A stretch of DNA of 64,000 bases from NCBI RefSeq assembly GCF_001549985.1, contig NZ_LROZ01000012.1, positions 50,584 through 114,583 of the forward strand. Direction: 5' to 3'. Shown here piece by piece: positions 59,059 through 64,000 of the stretch (its first letter is position 1; the number at the start of each line of letters is the position of its first letter). The position numbers and the translations under genes are program-made. The notes beneath the pieces were generated by a model that was not told where the DNA came from, made no database searches, and was given only the letters and a program-made list of their open reading frames with translations. The stretch is from Myroides odoratus. Its GTDB lineage: Bacteria > Bacteroidota > Bacteroidia > Flavobacteriales > Flavobacteriaceae.

Positions 59059-61401
59059 ATGCAAAGTTATATCGATCAACTTAATGAAGCTCAAAGAGCA
59101 CCTGTATTACAGAAAGATGGCCCCATGATTGTGATTGCTGGAGCAGGTTCAGGAAAAACAAGGGTATTGACCTTGAGAATTGCCTACCTGATGCATCAAG
59201 GTGTGGACGCTTTTAATATTTTATCACTAACTTTTACCAATAAAGCAGCACGAGAAATGAAAAATCGTATTGCTCAAATTGTAGGAAATAGTGAAGCAAG
59301 AAACCTTTGGATGGGAACGTTTCACTCTGTTTTTGCCCGTATTTTGCGTGCAGAAGCAGATCATCTAGGCTATCCAAGTAACTTTTCTATTTATGACTCT
59401 CAAGATACGCAACGTTTAATAGGTCAGATTATTAAGGAGTTGCAATTGGATAAGGATGTTTATAAACCCAAAGAAGTTGCAAGTCGTATCTCTACCTATA
59501 AAAACAACTTGGTAACGGTTAAAGCGTATTTTAATGATCAAGAGTTACAAGAAGCGGATGCCATGAGTAAACGACCGCGTATTGGTGAAATTTACGAACA
59601 TTATGTAGAACGTTGCTTCAAAGCAGGAGCCATGGATTTTGATGATTTACTATTGAAAACCAATGAATTGTTGACTCGTTTTCCCGATGTTTTAGCTAAA
59701 TACCAAGACCGTTTTCGCTATATTTTAGTCGATGAGTACCAAGATACGAATAACTCACAGTACTTGATTGTACGTGCTTTATCGGATCGCTTTCAAAATA
59801 TTTGTGTAGTAGGAGATGATGCTCAAAGTATTTATGCCTTTCGTGGAGCGAATATCAATAATATTCTAAACTTCCAAAAGGATTTTGACAACGTTCAAAC
59901 CTACCGATTAGAGCAAAATTATCGCTCTTCTAAAAATATTGTGGAAGCAGCGAATACCATTATAGATAAAAACAAAGTGAAGTTAGAAAAGGTCGTTTGG
60001 ACAGATAACGACTTTGGACCTAAAATTAAAGTTCACCGTTCCTTAACTGATGGGGAAGAAGGTCGTTTTGTAGCATCGACTATTTTTGAAGAAAAGATGC
60101 AAAATCAAAAAAACAACAGTGATTTTGCTATTTTATACCGTACCAATGCACAATCTCGTGCCATGGAGGATGCCTTGAGAAAAAGAGATATTCCTTATCG
60201 TATTTATGGAGGATTATCCTTCTATCAACGCAAAGAAATTAAAGATGTATTGAGCTATTTGCGCTTAATTATCAACCCGAAAGATGAAGAGGCTTTAGTG
60301 CGTGTAATCAATTATCCTGCACGTGGAATTGGGGCAACAACCTTAGATAAATTAACGATTGCAGCGAATCACTACAAGCGTTCTATCTTTGAAGTGATGA
60401 CGCATATCGATAAAATTGATTTGAAAATCACAGCGGGAACGAAGAATAAATTGACTGATTTTGTCAACATGGTAAAAGCTTTTCAAGCACTAGAGGAAAC
60501 GAAAGATGCGTATGAAATGGTGGAACATGTAGTGAAAAAGACAGGATTAGTACAAGAATTGCGCAAGGACACTACGCCAGAGGGAATTACTCGTATGGAA
60601 AATATAGAGGAGTTACTCAATGGGATCAAAGACTTTATTGAAGGACAACGTGAAATTGATGGAGCTAGGGGAGCCTTGTCGGAGTTTTTGGAAGATGTGG
60701 CTTTGGCAACTGATTTAGATAAAGATACGGGAGATGATGATCGTGTGGCTTTGATGACGATTCACTTGGCAAAAGGACTAGAGTTTCCAACCGTTTTCTG
60801 TGTTGGAATGGAAGAAGATCTATTTCCTAGTGCGATGAGTAGTAATACCAGAACGGAGCTAGAAGAAGAACGAAGATTGTTTTACGTAGCGTTAACTCGT
60901 GCAGAACATCAAGCCTATTTAACCTATGCACAATCGAGGTATCGTTGGGGAAAATTAATTGACTGTGATCCATCTCGTTTTATTCAAGAAATTGATGATC
61001 AATATTTAGAGTTTTTAACGCCTGTAGAAACGAACTATCGCTATACACCAAAAATTGATGCGGATATTTTTGGAGATGTAGATAAAAGTAAGCTGAGATT
61101 GGCTAAGCCAGTTAATGGAACACCACCTGCTTATCTGAAAAATAACGAAGAACCTACTATAGATCGTAATATTCGAAAATTGAAACCCGTTAATGCCGCT
61201 TCAACCGCAAGCAGTAAAGGGGGAGATGCTTCCAATAGCGGACTTTCAGTAGGTCAACGCGTGATGCATGAACGATTTGGACAAGGTGTAATCTTAAATC
61301 TGGATGGAGTTGGCGCAGACCGCAAAGCCGAAATCAATTTCGATGTAGGAGGGATAAAAAAATTACTATTGCGATTTGCGAAGCTTCAAGTTTTAGCGTA
61401 A
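59059..61401 (+). CDS. uvrD: UvrD/PcrA-type DNA helicase
   Basis: 780 residues, superfamily 1A. The motifs are in order: Walker A GAGSGKTRVL (about 30-39), Ia LTFTNKAAREMKNRI, II ILVDEYQDTN, III VVGDDAQSIYAFRGANINN, IV YRLEQNYRSS, V LMTIHLAKGLEFPTVF and VI FYVALTRAEHQAYL. It unwinds DNA in excision and mismatch repair. The C-terminal KKLLLRFAKLQVL end with VGQRVMHERFGQGVI is the Tudor-like tail of PcrA/UvrD. Own promoter; the tRNA-modification gene starts 28 bp after its stop. Confidence 0.96.
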   Translation: MQSYIDQLNEAQRAPVLQKDGPMIVIAGAGSGKTRVLTLRIAYLMHQGVDAFNILSLTFTNKAAREMKNRIAQIVGNSEARNLWMGTFHSVFARILRAEADHLGYPSNFSIYDSQDTQRLIGQIIKELQLDKDVYKPKEVASRISTYKNNLVTVKAYFNDQELQEADAMSKRPRIGEIYEHYVERCFKAGAMDFDDLLLKTNELLTRFPDVLAKYQDRFRYILVDEYQDTNNSQYLIVRALSDRFQNICVVGDDAQSIYAFRGANINNILNFQKDFDNVQTYRLEQNYRSSKNIVEAANTIIDKNKVKLEKVVWTDNDFGPKIKVHRSLTDGEEGRFVASTIFEEKMQNQKNNSDFAILYRTNAQSRAMEDALRKRDIPYRIYGGLSFYQRKEIKDVLSYLRLIINPKDEEALVRVINYPARGIGATTLDKLTIAANHYKRSIFEVMTHIDKIDLKITAGTKNKLTDFVNMVKAFQALEETKDAYEMVEHVVKKTGLVQELRKDTTPEGITRMENIEELLNGIKDFIEGQREIDGARGALSEFLEDVALATDLDKDTGDDDRVALMTIHLAKGLEFPTVFCVGMEEDLFPSAMSSNTRTELEEERRLFYVALTRAEHQAYLTYAQSRYRWGKLIDCDPSRFIQEIDDQYLEFLTPVETNYRYTPKIDADIFGDVDKSKLRLAKPVNGTPPAYLKNNEEPTIDRNIRKLKPVNAASTASSKGGDASNSGLSVGQRVMHERFGQGVILNLDGVGADRKAEINFDVGGIKKLLLRFAKLQVLA

Positions 61402-61429
61402 ATTGTGTAAAACAATAAAAATCAATGAT

Positions 61430-62050
61430 ATGGCACAGTTTGTAAAGATTTATCCAGAAAATCCAAATGAAAAGGAGATTAATAAAGTGGTAGAGGTTCT
61501 ACGCAATGGAGGATTAATTATTTATCCAACGGATACCGTATATGGATTGGGTTGTGATATAACCAATACAAAAGCATTGGAGCGAATTGCCCGTCTAAAA
61601 GGTATTAAGTTAGATAAAGCAAATTTTTCTTTTGTGTGTCATGACTTGAGTAATATCTCAGATTACATCAAGCAAATCGATACAGCAACATTTAAAATCC
61701 TCAAAAAAGCATTGCCCGGTCCATATACCTTTATTCTTCCAGGAAATAACAACCTGCCGAAAGAGTTTAGAAAAAAGAAAACGGTCGGAATTCGTGTACC
61801 AGATAATACGATTGCAAGAGAAATTGTGCGCAAACTGGGAAATCCTATTGTTTCTACATCTATTTACGATGAAGATGAAATTTTAGAATACACGACAGAC
61901 CCAGAATTGATCTTAGAAAAGTGGGACAATAAAGTCGATTTAATTATTGATGGGGGATATGGTGATAATCAAGCGTCTACCGTTATTGATTTGTCTGGAT
62001 TTGAACCTGAAATTATAAGAGAAGGAAAAGGATCAATTGATATTTTCTAA
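61430..62050 (+). CDS. L-threonylcarbamoyladenylate synthase, Sua5/YciO/YrdC family
   Basis: 206 residues from MAQFVKIYPENPNEKEINKV; an earlier in-frame Met at 61403 is less likely. The YrdC fold is shown by LRNGGLIIYPTDTVYGLGCD, then FVCHDLSNISDYIKQIDTAT, PGPYTFILPGNN and VGIRVPDNTIAREIVRKLGN, ending with STVIDLSG. This family makes threonylcarbamoyl-AMP for the t6A modification of ANN-decoding tRNAs, although YciO-type members may differ. 28 bp after uvrD, so co-transcription is possible. Confidence 0.9.
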   Translation: MAQFVKIYPENPNEKEINKVVEVLRNGGLIIYPTDTVYGLGCDITNTKALERIARLKGIKLDKANFSFVCHDLSNISDYIKQIDTATFKILKKALPGPYTFILPGNNNLPKEFRKKKTVGIRVPDNTIAREIVRKLGNPIVSTSIYDEDEILEYTTDPELILEKWDNKVDLIIDGGYGDNQASTVIDLSGFEPEIIREGKGSIDIF

Positions 62051-62154
62051 ATTAGAGGAACAAAAATCAAATATTTTTTAAATTTAATAAAGTCAAATGC
62101 AAGAATAAATAGGACATATGCAGAATTAAATTAGGGAAATTCAAACCTAATTAT

Positions 62155-62162
62155 TATTTTTG
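62155..62162 (+). promoter_or_regulatory. -7 box of sucC
   Basis: TATTTTTG lies 35 bp before the sucC start. No clear -33 element was found. Confidence 0.45.
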
Positions 62163-62197
62163 TATCTGTTTATTTTTAAAGCTAAACGTATTACACT

Positions 62198-63391
62198 ATG
62201 AATTTACATGAATTTCAAGGTAAAGAAATATTAGCTAGCTACGGAGTTAGAGTACAACGTGGTTTAGTAGCTAACAACGCAGATGAAGCTGTTGAAAAAG
62301 CAAAACAACTTACAGAAGAAACTGGTACAAGTTGGTATGTAGTAAAAGCTCAAATCCATGCTGGGGGAAGAGGTAAAGGAGGAGGAGTAAAGTTAGCTAA
62401 AAACTTAGATGAAGTAAAAGAGCTAGCTGGAAAAATCATCGGTATGGACTTAATTACTCCACAAACTCCACCAGAAGGGAAAAGAGTAAATAGAGTATTA
62501 GTTGCTGAAGATGTATACTATCCAGGTGAAAGCGAAGTTAGTGAATTCTATATGTCTGTTTTATTAGATCGTGCTAAAGGTAGAAATATGATTATGTATT
62601 CTACTGAAGGAGGAATGGATATTGAAGAAGTTGCTGAAAAAACGCCACACTTAATCTTTAAAGAAGAAATCGATCCTGCTGTAGGATTACAAGGTTTCCA
62701 AGCAAGAAGAATTGCATTTAACTTAGGTTTATCAGGTAATGCATTCAAAGAAATGGTTAAATTCGTTGACGCATTATACAATGCTTACATCGGAAGTGAC
62801 TCTTCTATGTTCGAAATTAACCCAGTATTAAAAACGTCTGATGATAAAATTTTAGCAGTTGATGCTAAAGTTACTCTTGATGACAATGCATTATACAGAC
62901 AAAAAGTATATGCTGAGTACAGAGATATCACTGAAGAGCGTCCAATCGAAGTAGAAGCTAAAGAGGCAGGTTTAAACTATGTTGATTTAGATGGAACTGT
63001 TGGATGTATGGTTAATGGTGCTGGTTTAGCAATGGCTACGATGGACTTAATCAAGTACGCAGGTTTTGAACCAGCAAACTTCTTAGACGTAGGAGGAACA
63101 GCAGATGCTAAACGTGTTGAGATCGCTTTCCGTATTATCTTAAAAGATCCAAACGTAAAAGCTATTTTAATTAACATCTTCGGAGGAATCGTTCGTTGTG
63201 ACCGTGTTGCTCAAGGAGTTGTAGATGCTTACAAAAACATGGGTGACGATATTAAAGTGCCTATCATTGTACGTCTTCAAGGAACAAACGCTGAATTGGC
63301 AAAAGAATTGATTGATCAATCAGGTATGCCAATCTTATCAGCTGTAGCTTTCCAAGAAGCAGCAGATCAAGTAAAAGCAGCTTTATCTTAA
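62198..63391 (+). CDS. sucC: succinate-CoA ligase, beta subunit
   Basis: 397 residues; with SucD it converts succinyl-CoA to succinate with ATP or GTP formation in the citric acid cycle. MNLHEFQGKEILASYGV is the canonical start, KAQIHAGGRGKGGGVKLAKN the ATP-grasp loop, and LFEINP-type SMFEINPVLKTSDDKILAVD and NIFGGIVRCDRVAQGVV complete the pattern. sucD is not adjacent downstream, as is often seen in Flavobacteria. Its smoother codon choice suggests high expression. Strong terminator. Confidence 0.97.
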   Translation: MNLHEFQGKEILASYGVRVQRGLVANNADEAVEKAKQLTEETGTSWYVVKAQIHAGGRGKGGGVKLAKNLDEVKELAGKIIGMDLITPQTPPEGKRVNRVLVAEDVYYPGESEVSEFYMSVLLDRAKGRNMIMYSTEGGMDIEEVAEKTPHLIFKEEIDPAVGLQGFQARRIAFNLGLSGNAFKEMVKFVDALYNAYIGSDSSMFEINPVLKTSDDKILAVDAKVTLDDNALYRQKVYAEYRDITEERPIEVEAKEAGLNYVDLDGTVGCMVNGAGLAMATMDLIKYAGFEPANFLDVGGTADAKRVEIAFRIILKDPNVKAILINIFGGIVRCDRVAQGVVDAYKNMGDDIKVPIIVRLQGTNAELAKELIDQSGMPILSAVAFQEAADQVKAALS

Positions 63392-63410
63392 TCAGATAAA
63401 TCAGTATATA

Positions 63411-63448
63411 AAAAAAGCAGTAAACGAAAGTTTACTGCTTTTTTTTTG
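63411..63448 (+). terminator. sucC terminator
   Basis: A perfect 15-bp stem AAAAAAGCAGTAAAC / GTTTACTGCTTTTTT with a GAAA loop and further T. Confidence 0.92.
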
Positions 63449-63622
63449 GACTAAAATTATTTAGAATAATAGATTTTGTTGATTTGTCAGCCTAGGCGAA
63501 TCCTGAAAAATATTGTTTGTTCAATAAAGATTTTTTCTACTTAAACCAAAGGGATTTCATGATCGATATCCCTTATTTTTTTGTCGTTTGTCACTGCTTA
63601 GATCAATAGATAAGGGTAATCA

Positions 63623-63699
63623 AAGCTTGTTTCATTTTGATGGACAAATCCTGTTTTTTTAAAACATATTGATTTGTTAATTTTCTTTGGTTTTGATCA
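63623..63699 (+). promoter_or_regulatory. shared upstream element C
   Basis: AAGCTTGTTTCATTTTGATG, AAATCCT, T-run, TTTGTTAAT and TTTTGATCA: nearly identical to element B. Its end is 234 bp before the Rhs-type start at 63934, the same distance as for A (244) and B (238). Confidence 0.6.
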
Positions 63700-63933
63700 C
63701 TTGTTTAAGAGAATATACAGGAGGGGTAATGAAATAACGCTCTACTTTTAAAATGTTTTAGTATGCTGAAACAGCGTTTGTTAGCATATACCAAGAAAGG
63801 AGAAAAGACGGATGAGTACAAGTTATTAGTTAAAAAAAAGGTTTTTTTAGTTTCATGGTATCGTTGAGTATATGTGATGATTGCTGTTTTGTGCATACGG
63901 AACGAAGTAATGTAATCTTAAAACCAAATACTT

Positions 63934-64000
63934 ATGAAGGAATTTTTCTCACAAAGTCAGAATTTCATTGGATCCCATCAAACGGGGATTGATCCAAGAA
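63934..64000 (+). CDS. Rhs/Tc-toxin-type N-terminal module, cut by the window edge
   Basis: The first 22 codons read MKEFFSQSQNFIGSHQTGID then PR, matching the start of the Rhs-type protein at 51120 (FYSQSQNLASTIHTGIDPR). The rest lies outside the window, so whether this one is full-length cannot be said. Element C upstream ties it to the beta-helix cluster. Confidence 0.7.
   Translation, partial: MKEFFSQSQNFIGSHQTGIDPR

Larger units (their letters stand above)
63392..63933. other. intergenic region with terminator and element C
   Basis: 542 bp. The sucC terminator is first, then element C (63623-63699). A 34-codon open frame (MLKQRLLAYTKKGEKTDEYK, 63763-63867) lies between the element and the Rhs-type gene, but is not recognised. 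Confidence 0.45.

Noticed and set aside
1..64000. insertion sequences or prophage
   Set aside because: No transposase, integrase, terminase or capsid-like protein was found in any frame.

Overview
The window is AT-rich DNA from a Bacteroidota bacterium, most likely a Flavobacteriaceae such as Myroides or a relative (genus is an inference). Evidence: recurrent TAnnTTTG -7 boxes upstream of genes, few Shine-Dalgarno sequences, SusC/FecA-type TonB receptors, DUF4142, DUF4197 and DUF7935 families, and a flavobacterial-looking sucC and uvrD. No transposase, integrase, rRNA or CRISPR array was seen.

Layout. 1-7.9 kb: a DUF981 membrane protein (cut by the edge), a divergent adenylosuccinate synthetase with a Crp-like regulator, two AraC regulators, a zinc alcohol dehydrogenase, an ArsR regulator with a luciferase-like oxidoreductase, and a GNAT. 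8.4-16.5 kb: a stress-protein island (lmo0937/DUF5670 membrane peptide, CsbD, disordered Asn/Arg-rich protein, YghA-like SDR, two DUF4142 lipoproteins, DUF892, KGG protein), interrupted by dispersed intergenic repeats that recur at 17-18 kb and 21.7-22.1 kb. 18-31.9 kb: redox and resistance modules: TetR/KstD-like flavoprotein, rlmF, LysR/mdaB/ygiN-like/aldo-keto reductase, a short UvrA paralogue divergent from MarR plus a MccF-like S66 peptidase, an isochorismatase and an FMN-type glutamate-synthase-like protein. 32-33.9 kb: small secreted proteins and a Crp-like regulator.

34.0-42.6 kb: three direct repeats of about 80 bp, each a terminator plus the 3' end of tRNA-Pro, lie downstream of the intact tRNA-Pro(UGG), which is next to tRNA-Ser(GCU). 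They bound a 7.7-kb segment (ohrR-ohr, DUF1304, nitroreductase, D-2-hydroxyacid dehydrogenase, TonB receptor with PepSY reductase) and a 0.7-kb cassette holding one GNAT. This is the signature of repeated site-specific insertion at a tRNA gene, without a local integrase.

42.8-49.2 kb: two more GNATs (one with an unusual N-terminal helical domain), an outer-membrane protein, an NhaC-family transporter behind a structured leader, fabG, a methyltransferase and a glycolipid-binding-domain protein. 49.2-57.3 kb: the most novel region. Four paralogous proteins share a 45-residue N-terminal motif and a run of left-handed beta-helix repeats (YdcK-like); three of them also share a conserved C-terminal domain of about 290 residues carrying a YANGRHQV motif. 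A short Rhs/Tc-toxin N-terminal module is interleaved, and a second one begins at the right edge. An upstream element of about 80 bp sits 235-245 bp before the first gene of each of three transcription units, so they look like one regulon. 57.5-63.4 kb: housekeeping genes (DUF4197, DUF7935, uvrD/pcrA, threonylcarbamoyl-AMP synthase, sucC).
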